DNA of 64,000 nucleotides, from NCBI RefSeq assembly GCF_000186865.1, contig NW_008705566.1:2473699-2537698 (forward strand), given 5' to 3'. The position numbers and the translations under genes were made by a program. The notes under the pieces were generated by a model that ran no database searches, was not told where the DNA came from, and worked only from the letters and a program-made list of their open reading frames with translations. Numbering within the stretch: position 1 is the stretch's first letter; the number at the start of each line of letters is the position of its first letter. Positions 40,767 through 48,906 of this stretch are shown piece by piece. Source of the DNA: Aureococcus anophagefferens (lineage: Eukaryota > Sar > Pelagophyceae > Pelagomonadales > Pelagomonadaceae).

Positions 40767-42245
40767 ATGAGATGCGCAATTTTGTGGGCTGCCGCCGCCG
40801 CAGCTCGGCTCTGCGGCGACGGCCAGCTCCAGTCCTCCGGCTACTGCTGCGCGGCGAGCTGCGGCGACGGCTGCGGCGCCTGCGACCGCGGCGCCGGCTG
40901 CTGCGCGGATGCGGCGACGTCGCCCTGGTGCGTCGAGAGCGCCGACGTCGCCTGCTTCGTGCCGCCCGGCGAGCCCGAAGCGCAAAACGTCACCTTCCCG
41001 CCGGAGGTGGCGCCGTCGGCCGAGGCCATGCGCGACTTCGCGGCGTACGCGGGCGTCGTCAGCGCCGAGCCGTGCGCGTTCGAGCTCGGCCGCGAGGTGT
41101 CCGTGACGCTCACCTACGGCGATAACCGCGTGCTCACGGCGCAGCCGCACCAGCGGGGCGATCTCGACCGCTTCCGCGACTTCGCGAGCGTCGCGCGGCT
41201 CTGCGAAGAGGCCGTCGGCGCGTCCGGCGTCGCGCCCGCGATCCTGTCGGTCACGGACTCCGTGGCCTACTTCCTCGAGTGGTGGCACCTCGCGGCGAAC
41301 CGGGGCGGCTACGCGCGGCGCTTCGCCTACCGGAGCTTCGTCTGGTTCGGCGCGCTGCCGCCGCGGCTCGCGCGGACGGGCGCGGCGTGCCGGCGGTCGC
41401 GGTACGGCGAAGACCAGTGGCGCAAGCGCGAGCCCGCGTCGGTGCACTACGCCAAGGTCGCCGGCGCCCTCGCCGTGCTCGAGCGCGACGACGTCAGTTG
41501 TTTGCTCTACGTCGACATGGACGCGCTCTTCGACCCCGCCGCGCTGCGCTTCGTCGCGCTCGACGCGGCGACGGCCGTCTCGCGCGCGTACGCGGCGAGA
41601 TCCGTCGTCTTCGCCGAGGGCGACGCGGACCGGCGCTGGCGCGTCATCGGCGACATCTTCTTCGCGCGCAACGACGCCTGGGCGAAGCGGTTCCTGGCCC
41701 TCTGGCTGAGCCACCGCTGCGGCTTCAAGGACCAGTACCCGCTCTGGCACGCGGTCCTCTCGTCCGCGGAAGAGGCGGGCTGCCTCGCCTACGGCGGCGA
41801 GATCTACGCCCAGGAGTACTGGGCCGCGCGGGACTTGGACCTGCCCTTCGACGCGACGCGCTGCGCCGGCTTCCGCCTCGACAACGGCAACGTCGACCGC
41901 GGCGCCGGGCTGAACGCGACGATGGCGACGCCGGGCTTCCCGGGCTGCCCCGCGACGCACCTCGCCTTCGCCCACAAGATCAAGCGGAACCGGCTCGCCA
42001 CGCCCTGCGTCCGCGGCTTCATCTCCCACCTCACGGACAACAAGCACCAGATCCACCGCAACTACGCCGGCCTCGACGACGGCGCGAGGCACCGCGCCGC
42101 GCTCCGCGCGTCGGCGATGAAGATGTCCCTGGGTGCGATCGGCCTCGACGAGCAGGACCCCCTCGCGGACCACGCGCGGCCCGCCGGCGCCGGCTGCTGC
42201 GTCGACGGCACGTCCCGCTGCGCCCATTGGACGAGCTGTAGATGA
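40767..42245 (+). CDS. Secretory GT-A-type glycosyltransferase-like protein
   Basis: From ATG 40767 the protein has 492 aa. A short signal peptide (MRCAILWAAAAAARLCG) is followed by a cysteine-rich segment of about 60 residues (YCCAASCGDGCGACDRGAGC). The main domain contains VSCLLYVDMDALFDPAAL, a D-x-D motif preceded by a hydrophobic strand as in nucleotide-sugar transferases (GT-A). Downstream are RRWRVIGDIFFARNDAW and a late H-K-I/H-x-x-(N/D) region (THLAFAHKIKRNR), similar in order to GT34/GT77-like Golgi enzymes. The end is again cysteine-rich (GAGCCVDGTSRCAHWTSC). Sugar donor and acceptor are unknown; a cell-coat role is inferred. Confidence 0.6.
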   Translation: MRCAILWAAAAAARLCGDGQLQSSGYCCAASCGDGCGACDRGAGCCADAATSPWCVESADVACFVPPGEPEAQNVTFPPEVAPSAEAMRDFAAYAGVVSAEPCAFELGREVSVTLTYGDNRVLTAQPHQRGDLDRFRDFASVARLCEEAVGASGVAPAILSVTDSVAYFLEWWHLAANRGGYARRFAYRSFVWFGALPPRLARTGAACRRSRYGEDQWRKREPASVHYAKVAGALAVLERDDVSCLLYVDMDALFDPAALRFVALDAATAVSRAYAARSVVFAEGDADRRWRVIGDIFFARNDAWAKRFLALWLSHRCGFKDQYPLWHAVLSSAEEAGCLAYGGEIYAQEYWAARDLDLPFDATRCAGFRLDNGNVDRGAGLNATMATPGFPGCPATHLAFAHKIKRNRLATPCVRGFISHLTDNKHQIHRNYAGLDDGARHRAALRASAMKMSLGAIGLDEQDPLADHARPAGAGCCVDGTSRCAHWTSCR

Positions 42246-42355
42246 TGTTTGTGAGTGAAGGGCAACATAAACTTTGCTGCCGTACGGTTGTTTCACCCTT
42301 CTGGCCAGCGCGGACGCCCATCAGCACTGCCCAATCTGGGAATTCCACACGTGCG

Positions 42356-43462
42356 ATGATGATGCTCGGCGACGAGTCGAAGTCGGACCCGCCGCCCGTC
42401 GATCCCGTCGCGGCGAAGATCGCCGCCTACGACCAGGGGCAGCCGCCGACGGCCAACACGGTGCCGGTCGTCGCCGCCGTCGAGGTGCCCCAGCAGGCGC
42501 CGGCGTGGCCCCAGGGCCCGCCGGCGTCGGACAAGCAGGTCGTCTGCGCCGACGCGGCGCTGCGGGGCTCCGCCGGCGTGCTCCTCATCTTTTCGCTGAT
42601 CACGTTCTGCGTCGGCGCGGCCGCGGCGCACAACACGGCGGACTTGTGGCGCGGCCCGCTCGTCGTCTGGGGCACGTGCCCCCAGCTCATCTACGCCACC
42701 GTCGCCCTGACGGCGCTGGCGACGCGGTGCGAGATGGGCAAGACGTCCTACCTCTACGCCGCCGCGGGGGGGCTCATCATCCCCCTCTTCTTTTCCATCT
42801 TCTCGCTGTCGGTCGCGTCGGCGCACACGCGCGCGCTCGCGCGCCTCGACGACTGCACTTCCGGCGACGCCTTCTCCTTCGCGCTCGGCAAGGAGGCGAG
42901 CCGGAAGGTGGGCTTCAACCCCCAGTACATGTACAAGGAGTCGAGCCACCTCTGGTACCAGGGCTACTGCGACTTCGACTCCGAGTGCGACGACGCCTTC
43001 AAGCTGAAGCTGGAGCGGCGCGACTTCTATCAGGAGCGCTTCTGCATGCCCCTCAACGGCACGGCCGCGGGCCGGCGCGCGGCGGACACCCAGGGCAAGC
43101 GCGGCGTCTGCGCGGCGCGCTGCGCGGCCGCGTGCAACTGCTACAAGACGAACGCGGACTCCAAGGGCGACGACCTCGCGACCTACTCCGCCTGCTGGCA
43201 GTTCGACAACGTCGAGGGGAAATGCGGCGACATCCTGACGAGCTTCAAGCAGACCGCGGACGCGCACGCGGTCTTCGCGAGCTTTTCGCTCGTCGCGGGC
43301 ATCGTCTTCATCGTCAGCGTCTACCTCGCCGCGTGCCTCCGACCCCTCGTCGGCACGCGGGTCCACTTCGCGCCGCCGCCGCCGAGCGCATCCGTCGAAC
43401 TCCCTACCATGACCGGGGGAGCGCCGACGGCCGCGGCGACGGTGCCCGAGGGGAGCGTCTAA
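42356..43462 (+). CDS. Tetraspan-type membrane protein with cysteine-rich loop
   Basis: From ATG 42356 the protein has 368 aa. The N-terminus is proline-rich and cytosolic (about 75 residues). Four hydrophobic segments follow: GVLLIFSLITFCVGAAAA, LIYATVALTALAT, YLYAAAGGLIIPLFFSIFSL and, after a loop of about 130 residues, AVFASFSLVAGIVFIVSVYL. The large loop carries about ten cysteines (including CAARCAAACNCYKTN), so it is probably extracellular and disulfide-bonded. The C-terminus is short and proline/threonine-rich. The topology resembles tetraspanins and similar algal proteins, but the CCG motif of tetraspanins is absent. The function is unknown. It is convergent with the kinesin gene across an 80-bp spacer containing a direct repeat. 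Confidence 0.65.
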   Translation: MMMLGDESKSDPPPVDPVAAKIAAYDQGQPPTANTVPVVAAVEVPQQAPAWPQGPPASDKQVVCADAALRGSAGVLLIFSLITFCVGAAAAHNTADLWRGPLVVWGTCPQLIYATVALTALATRCEMGKTSYLYAAAGGLIIPLFFSIFSLSVASAHTRALARLDDCTSGDAFSFALGKEASRKVGFNPQYMYKESSHLWYQGYCDFDSECDDAFKLKLERRDFYQERFCMPLNGTAAGRRAADTQGKRGVCAARCAAACNCYKTNADSKGDDLATYSACWQFDNVEGKCGDILTSFKQTADAHAVFASFSLVAGIVFIVSVYLAACLRPLVGTRVHFAPPPPSASVELPTMTGGAPTAAATVPEGSV

Positions 43463-43485
43463 CCGGCGGCGGTGGGAGTCGTTAT

Positions 43486-43527
43486 CGAAAATCGCGGGAT
43501 GGAGTGGGGGGTTCGAAAATCGCGGGA
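43486..43527. repeat. 14-bp direct repeat in a convergent 3' spacer
   Basis: CGAAAATCGCGGGA occurs at 43486-43499 and again at 43514-43527, separated by 14 bp, between the stops of the membrane-protein gene and the kinesin gene. It may belong to overlapping 3' ends; no function is visible. Confidence 0.7.
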
Positions 43528-43542
43528 AAACTTGGGTGGGGT

Positions 43543-46500
43543 TCACATGCCGTTGGCGACCTTGCGGAGCGGGCGGCTCGACCGGAGCCGCGACTTGATG
43601 CCGGACGCGTCGCCGCCGACCGCCTTCGCGGGCGTCTTCGCGGCCTTGCGCGTCGACCGGCGCGCGGGGACGTCGTTCTCGTCGTTCTCGTCGTCGTCGT
43701 CGCCGAGCATGGCCCCGGTCTTCTTCTTGCCGACGACGCGCTTCTTCTTCTTCGCCGCGGGCTTGGCCTCGTCGTCGGGGACCGGCTCGGGCGCCGCCTC
43801 GGCGGCCGGCGGCGCCGCGGGGCTCGCCGGGGCGGCCTCGGCCGGCGCGGCGTCGGCCGGCGCGGCGTCGGCGTCGGTCTCCGGGGCGGCGGTCTCCGTC
43901 GCGGCGGGCGTCGCCTCCGCGTCGACGGGCGCCTCCTCCGCCGCGACGGGCGACTCGGCGACGGGGGGCGCGTTGACGAGCTTCGGGAAGTTGTTGCGGT
44001 CGGACCCCTTGTATGCCACCTGGACGCCGAGGTCCACGTCCGGCACCTCGTCGCAGGGCTCCGCCGGCGGCTGGCACCAGGGCGTGTCCTCGTTGCTGAC
44101 AATCCAGGACTCGCGCCGCCGGCAGAAGGTCGCGGCCCCGTTGCCAGAGTAGAGCATGGGCGCCTCCTCCGCCTCGACGGCCTCCGCCTCCGAGAGCTCC
44201 GAGAAGGACCCCAGCGCGCTGCTCGACGCGCGCCGGGGCTGGGCCTCGAGCGACGCGATCGTGCGCTCGAGGCTCGCGACGGTGCGGAGCGCCTCGTCGG
44301 CGACGCCCCGCGCGTCGCGCGCGTCGTGCTCCGCGGCCGCGGCGTTTCCCCGCGCCTCGTCGAGGCTCGCGAGGGCGACGTCGCGGTCCCGGTTCGCCGT
44401 CGCCGCCTGGGCGAAGGCGGCCTGGGCCTCCTCCTTGCACGCGGCGACCTCGTCGCGGCACGCGGCGGCGTCGGCGTCGCGCGCGGATTTCGCGACCTCG
44501 GCCTCCATCATCGCCGCCGCCGCGGCGTCGCGCTCGACGACGGCGGCGTCGCGCGCGGTGGTCGCCGCCGCGAGGGCCGCGGCGTGGGCCCGCTCCGCGG
44601 CGAGCTGCGACGCGACCAGGTCGGCGAAGTCGCGCTCGGCCGTCGCGGCAAAGGCCGACGCCGCGGCCGTGGCCGCGGCGAGGGCGTCGTCGCGCGCGTC
44701 CTCGGCGGCGGCGAGGGCGCCGGCGCCCGCGGCCTTGGCGGCCGCGAGCTCGCCGTCGCGCCGCGCGGCCTCGGAGAGGATCTCGCCGCGGAGCCGGTCG
44801 ACGACGGCTTCCAGGTCGGCCTTCTCGGCCTCGAGCGCGCCGAGCGCGCCGGTCGTGAGGGCCGCGAGCTCGCCCCGGGACTCCTCGAGGGCGGCCTCCA
44901 AATCGGCCTTGTCCGCGCGGGCCTCCTCGGCCTCGCGCGCGGCCGCCGCCGCCGCGGCCTCGACGCCCGCGAGCTCGTCCTCGCGCAGCTTCTCCGACGC
45001 CTCGAGGTCGGCGCGGAGCTTGTCGACGTTCGCCTCGAGGTCGCCGTTGGCGCGGGCCGTCTCCTCGAGCGCGGCCTTGGCCTCGGACGCCTCGAGGAGC
45101 AACGTCGTCGCGGACGCCTTCTGCGCCTCGACCTCGACCGAGAGCTCCTCGACCTGGCCCTCGAGCGCCGCCTCCGAGACCTTGCGCGCCGCGTTGTCCG
45201 CCGCGAGCGTCTCGACTTGAGATTCCAGTGCGGCCGCGGCGGTCCCGCGCGCCTCGAGGTCCGCGCGGGCCGCCGCGAGCGCTCGCTCCGCCGCGGCGAC
45301 CTTGCCTTCGAGGTCGGCCTCGGCCGCGCGCGACGCCGCGAGGTCCGTGTGAGCGGAGGCCAAATCCGTCGTCAACGTCGCGACGCAGCCCTCGAGCGCT
45401 TCTTCCGAGGCCTTTGTCGCGTGCAGCTTGTCGGCGAGCGCCGCGTTCTCCGTCGCGAGCGTTTCCGCGCGTTCCTCGAGCGCGGCCTCGGACGCCTTCG
45501 CCGCGTCGCGGTCCGCGGCGATGGCCGCGACCTCCGCGAGGCGCGCCGCCTCCGCCTGCGCGAGCGCCGCCGACGAGGCCGCCGCCGCCGCGGCCTCCGC
45601 GTCCGCGCGCGCGGCCGCGGCCGCGGCCGCGCCGTCGGCCGCGCGCGTCGCCGCCGCGGCCGCCGCGGCCGCGACGGCGGCGAACGCGGCGTGCGCCGCG
45701 GCGGCGCCGTCGACGCTCATGGCGTGGCGCGCGCAGAGGCAGGCGAGGTGGCGCCGCGCGGCGCTCCGGGCGTCGTCCGCGCGGTCCGCGTCCGCGTCTG
45801 CGACGCGCCGCTCCGCGGCCGCGAGGTCGCGCTCGAGCTTCGCGAGCGTCTCCGCGTCGGGCGCGCGCGGCGGCGCGACGTGGACGCGGTGCGCGGCGAC
45901 GTTGTCGATGCGGCCCGCGCGGTCCGCGTAGCGCAGCGTCGACAGCGACTCGTCGCGGGATTTCGGGGAAGGCCCGACGCACGCGACGAGGACCGTCGCC
46001 GCGGAGCCGCCGAGCGAGTCCTGGAGGAGCCGCGTGAGCTTGCTGTCGCGGAAGGGCACGTGCTTCTCGCCGCCGCTCAGCGCCGTGATGACCTGGCCCA
46101 GGGCCAGCAGGCTCTGGTTGATGGACTGCGCCTCGAGGCGCCGCGCGCCGCCGGCGCCCTCGATGCCCGTCCGCCCCGCGGACTCGGAGCCGGCGAGGTC
46201 CACGAGCAAAAAGCGGCCCACCCGCGTCGTCGCCGACCCGCCCTCGCGGACGGCGACCTTGAGCTCGAAGACCGCGTGGGACCGGCTGCTCTGGTCGTTC
46301 ATCGACGTCGCCGCCGACTGGCGGCGCTCCGCGCCGACGGCGAGGCAGTCGCGCGCGTCCTGGGCCGACTCGAGCGGGATCTCCGTGAGCCCGGCGACGA
46401 GCGTCGACCCGTCGCGGGCCGTGCGCACCTGGAGCTGCTTCTCGACGTCGTCGCCGAAGAGGTCGCGGACCTGCTCGTTGTAGATCTCGAGGTACGTGCA

Positions 46501-46911
46501 CGTCACGCGCGCCTCGCGGCCGGCGCCCAGCGCGGCGACGCGCGCGAAGACGTCGTCGACGCAGCGGGGCATCAGGCCCTCGGCCTCGTCGTCGCCGCCC
46601 TGCACCGTGAACGTCTTCCCGGAGCCCGTCTGCCCGTACGCGAGCACCGTCGCGTTCCGACCGCCGACGACGCGCTCGACGAGGTCCGCGGTCGTCGCCG
46701 CGTAGACCTCGCCCTGCGTCGCCGCGGCGTCGAGGGCCCGGGCGAACTCGAAGTTCGTCGACTCGCTGTCGTCCTTGACGCCCTCGACGGTCACGCAGCG
46801 GTCGAAGGCGTCGGCGCCCGCGGCGTAGGTGCGGCAGACGGCCTCGTCGCCCTCGTTGGCGGCCAGCGGGCGCACGCGCACGACGACCTTGATGTTCTGG
46901 CCCGTGGCCAT
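43543..46911 (-). CDS. Kinesin with N-terminal motor and long coiled coil
   Basis: The 1122-aa protein has an N-terminal motor domain (about 5-335): NIKVVVRVRPLAANEGD, P-loop YGQTGSGKTFT (93-100), switch I NDQSSRSHAVF, switch II LVDLAGSESAGRTG, and the LRYADRA end of the core. A coiled coil of about 550 alanine/glutamate-rich residues follows, then a basic C-terminal tail (RRSTRKAAKTPAKAV, IKSRLRSSRPLRK) suited to cargo or DNA/microtubule binding. N-terminal position of the motor predicts plus-end-directed movement. The class is uncertain; the motor is closest in pattern to kinesin-4/-7-type or unassigned protist kinesins. The start is in a C-A-T-A-G context near 46911, with 272 bp to the divergent microprotein gene. 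Confidence 0.9.
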   Translation of the reverse strand: MATGQNIKVVVRVRPLAANEGDEAVCRTYAAGADAFDRCVTVEGVKDDSESTNFEFARALDAAATQGEVYAATTADLVERVVGGRNATVLAYGQTGSGKTFTVQGGDDEAEGLMPRCVDDVFARVAALGAGREARVTCTYLEIYNEQVRDLFGDDVEKQLQVRTARDGSTLVAGLTEIPLESAQDARDCLAVGAERRQSAATSMNDQSSRSHAVFELKVAVREGGSATTRVGRFLLVDLAGSESAGRTGIEGAGGARRLEAQSINQSLLALGQVITALSGGEKHVPFRDSKLTRLLQDSLGGSAATVLVACVGPSPKSRDESLSTLRYADRAGRIDNVAAHRVHVAPPRAPDAETLAKLERDLAAAERRVADADADRADDARSAARRHLACLCARHAMSVDGAAAAHAAFAAVAAAAAAAATRAADGAAAAAAARADAEAAAAAASSAALAQAEAARLAEVAAIAADRDAAKASEAALEERAETLATENAALADKLHATKASEEALEGCVATLTTDLASAHTDLAASRAAEADLEGKVAAAERALAAARADLEARGTAAAALESQVETLAADNAARKVSEAALEGQVEELSVEVEAQKASATTLLLEASEAKAALEETARANGDLEANVDKLRADLEASEKLREDELAGVEAAAAAAAREAEEARADKADLEAALEESRGELAALTTGALGALEAEKADLEAVVDRLRGEILSEAARRDGELAAAKAAGAGALAAAEDARDDALAAATAAASAFAATAERDFADLVASQLAAERAHAAALAAATTARDAAVVERDAAAAAMMEAEVAKSARDADAAACRDEVAACKEEAQAAFAQAATANRDRDVALASLDEARGNAAAAEHDARDARGVADEALRTVASLERTIASLEAQPRRASSSALGSFSELSEAEAVEAEEAPMLYSGNGAATFCRRRESWIVSNEDTPWCQPPAEPCDEVPDVDLGVQVAYKGSDRNNFPKLVNAPPVAESPVAAEEAPVDAEATPAATETAAPETDADAAPADAAPAEAAPASPAAPPAAEAAPEPVPDDEAKPAAKKKKRVVGKKKTGAMLGDDDDENDENDVPARRSTRKAAKTPAKAVGGDASGIKSRLRSSRPLRKVANGM

Positions 46912-47184
46912 AGTTGGGGCGTAGGAGGGCGTCGGCGCGACGCGGTGCGGCGCAGTGCGGCCCGCAACACGGCAGTCGACACGCCCAGATCAACGACGGA
47001 AGCGCAAGAACGAGGCAAGAATGACTTCATTGTGAGCGGCGGTAGCAAGATGGTGGACGCAGCCCGTCGCTTCTACGCTGCCTGATGTCGACCGCGTCGC
47101 CGTCGGCGAAGCTCTTTTCGTAGACGTGCAACTGCCTTCTACTCTTGCGCGTCGAGCTGGTGCACGAAAACCGGCCGCGGCAAA

Positions 47185-47358
47185 ATGGCGCCCTACACGA
47201 TGACCATGGTGGTGCCCTCCGACAAGGTGGAGGGCGACGCGCTGGTGCCGCCGGCTGAGCGCACGGGCGCGCGCCGCGCGCAGGGGCCGTACCTTGCCCT
47301 GGGGATCCTGCTCTTGAGCGGCTATATCCTCGCGACGCGGAACCTCGAGGAGCGATAG
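47185..47358 (+). CDS. 57-aa single-pass membrane microprotein
   Basis: A short ORF starts at an ATG in good context (CAAAATGG) and encodes 57 residues: an N-terminal region starting MAPYTMTMVVPSDKVEGDAL, a proline/arginine joint, then a hydrophobic segment (GPYLALGILLLSGYILA) and a charged end (TRNLEER). Size and design (short soluble N-terminus, one helix) resemble small subunits of respiratory, translocase or oligosaccharyltransferase complexes. No orthologue is recognised. Its spacing is normal for a gene divergent from the kinesin, and a 21-bp triplicated repeat begins right after the stop. Confidence 0.5.
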   Translation: MAPYTMTMVVPSDKVEGDALVPPAERTGARRAQGPYLALGILLLSGYILATRNLEER

Positions 47359-47421
47359 CGGCGGCGGCGCGCGCTTCCGCGGCGGCGGCGCACGCGTCCG
47401 CGGCGGCGGCGCGCGCTTCGA
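47359..47421. repeat. 21-bp minisatellite, three copies
   Basis: Three tandem 21-bp units beginning CGGCGGCGGCGC, differing at three or four positions, start at the base after the microprotein stop codon. Confidence 0.85.
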
Positions 47422-47773
47422 CGGCGCGCTCATCCCCGTCGCTTGGCGGCGCAGCGGGAGCAGTGATGGTCGCGCGCGCGATCCGACTAGAAATTCGATT
47501 CTTGCCTTTCGCGGCGCGCGCGGCTTCGCGGGGTCTGTGACTGCCGGTTCGGGCAGTCGGCGAGGCCTGTTTCGTGCCTCGGAAAACGCACGCCGACGCC
47601 ATCGCCGCGACCGCATGGGGCCGGTTTAGTGCACCGGCCGCTGCGCAGCCGTCCGCTCTTCCTGAGCTTCAATAAGGCTTCAACGACGGCCTGTGCTCGA
47701 GCGTGGCAATGAGAGCAGATTGAGAGCCTCATCCAGCACCAGCACCAACTCGACGCGCCCACGACGCGACGCC
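47422..47773. other. Intergenic region with two perfect 7-bp-stem hairpins
   Basis: There is no gene in this stretch. Two inverted repeats are visible: GACTGCC/GGCAGTC at 47539-47558 (6-nt loop) and GGCCGGT/ACCGGCC at 47619-47639 (7-nt loop). Paired GCTTCAA motifs at about 47668-47686 lie close upstream of the F-box-like gene. The stretch could hold the 3' end of the microprotein transcript and the promoter of the next gene. Confidence 0.4.
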
Positions 47774-48856
47774 ATGGCCGAGCACTGGAAGCAGCAAGGC
47801 CTGTTGCTCCTCTCGCAGAGCGCGGCGTCGGAGAGCCAGCGGACTCTGATTCGCGAGGCCATTGAAAACGCCGCGGCCCTCTTCGCCGCGCCGCCCGAAG
47901 GCGCGCGAGAGACGCGGGCGCAGCGGAAGCGGCGGCGCGGGTCGCCGCTGGACCGCCTGACCTCGACCGGCGCGACGGAGCACGCGTTCACCTTCCTCAA
48001 CCCGGCGGAGCTCGGGCGTCTCGCGCGCTGCTCCAAGTCCACGTCGCGCGAAGCGATGGGCGAACGGCTCTGGTCGCGGATCCGGGACTCGTGCTTCCCC
48101 GAAACCGACGGCACCGTGCGCGTGCCGGGGACCGCCTACGAAACGTGTCGTCGCATGCGCAATCTCTGGACCGGGCACCACGAGTCGTGGCGACACACCG
48201 CCGAGCCGGGCCACGTCTTCCTCGGACCGCGGTACCCGGGAGTCGAGGCGTACCTCGCGCTGATCAAGTTCAATCACTCGTCGAAGGGCGTCTTCGTCGT
48301 GGCGGCCGAACTGGAGCAGCACCATCTCGGCGATCGATTCTTGATCAAGCTGGCCGAGGAGGCCGAAGCCGCGTTCCTGCCGCTCAGGATCGACGCCGAC
48401 GGCGACGCGAGGGGGGAGGAGGCAGGAGCGGGGAACTACGTCACCCCCGAAGACAAGACGGAGCATCTCTTCGTGTCGATCGCGTTGGTCCGGAAATCCG
48501 ATGAAAGATTCATGCATATTTGCACGGAGATGGTCACCATCGACGCCGACGACGACGGCGTGTACTTCGGGCTGGGCGCCAGCACCGTGATCTCGTGCGT
48601 CACGCCGTTCTACGTGGGCCACAGCCTCGGGACGCTCGAGGCCATCGGCGAAGACATCGAGACCTTCGGCTTCGAGCATCAGGTCCACTTCGAGAACTGC
48701 ACCGCCCCCGAGGTCGGAGTTCCCGGCAAGAGCCGCCGCTTGCTGTCGAGCCTCGGCAACTTCACCTTGCACATCTGGACCCCCGGGGAGAGCCACGCGC
48801 GCCTCCCGTGCTGGCACGTGCTCCAGGGCTGGCACGCGAGTAAGGACTGGTGCTAA
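47774..48856 (+). CDS. F-box-like protein of unknown function
   Basis: From ATG 47774 (GCCATGGCC) the protein has 360 aa. Near residue 65 a basic patch (RAQRKRRRGSP) is followed by FTFLNPAELGRLARCSKSTS and MGERLWSRI, the L-P-x-x-(E/D)-L-x2-(L/A)-x3-(C/S)-(K/R) and W pattern of an F-box. The remaining 270 residues are mixed alpha/beta (YLALIKFNHSSKGVFVVAAE, HICTEMVTIDADDDGVYFGL), typical of algal F-box-only proteins with no named C-terminal domain. Codon use is slightly less GC-extreme than in neighbours. The likely role is an SCF-type adaptor, inferred from the F-box only. Confidence 0.5.
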   Translation: MAEHWKQQGLLLLSQSAASESQRTLIREAIENAAALFAAPPEGARETRAQRKRRRGSPLDRLTSTGATEHAFTFLNPAELGRLARCSKSTSREAMGERLWSRIRDSCFPETDGTVRVPGTAYETCRRMRNLWTGHHESWRHTAEPGHVFLGPRYPGVEAYLALIKFNHSSKGVFVVAAELEQHHLGDRFLIKLAEEAEAAFLPLRIDADGDARGEEAGAGNYVTPEDKTEHLFVSIALVRKSDERFMHICTEMVTIDADDDGVYFGLGASTVISCVTPFYVGHSLGTLEAIGEDIETFGFEHQVHFENCTAPEVGVPGKSRRLLSSLGNFTLHIWTPGESHARLPCWHVLQGWHASKDWC

Positions 48857-48906
48857 CGGCCTCGTCGTAGGAGGGTGTAGTTACAGATGCCAGTACGCAT
48901 GCGCTC

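Noticed and set aside
40671..42296. N-terminal extension of the 382-aa coiled-coil ORF
   Set aside because: It is antisense to the glycosyltransferase-like gene and arginine-rich; the ATG at 40670 starts the balanced-composition part.
42274..47085. Open frames of about 1,600 codons on both strands across the membrane-protein and kinesin genes
   Set aside because: Both are arginine-dominated shadow frames of the two real genes and match no domain.
47539..47558. Stem-loop with GGTTCG that recalls a tRNA T-arm
   Set aside because: The loop does not fit TTCRANY and no acceptor, D- or anticodon arms can be paired around it.
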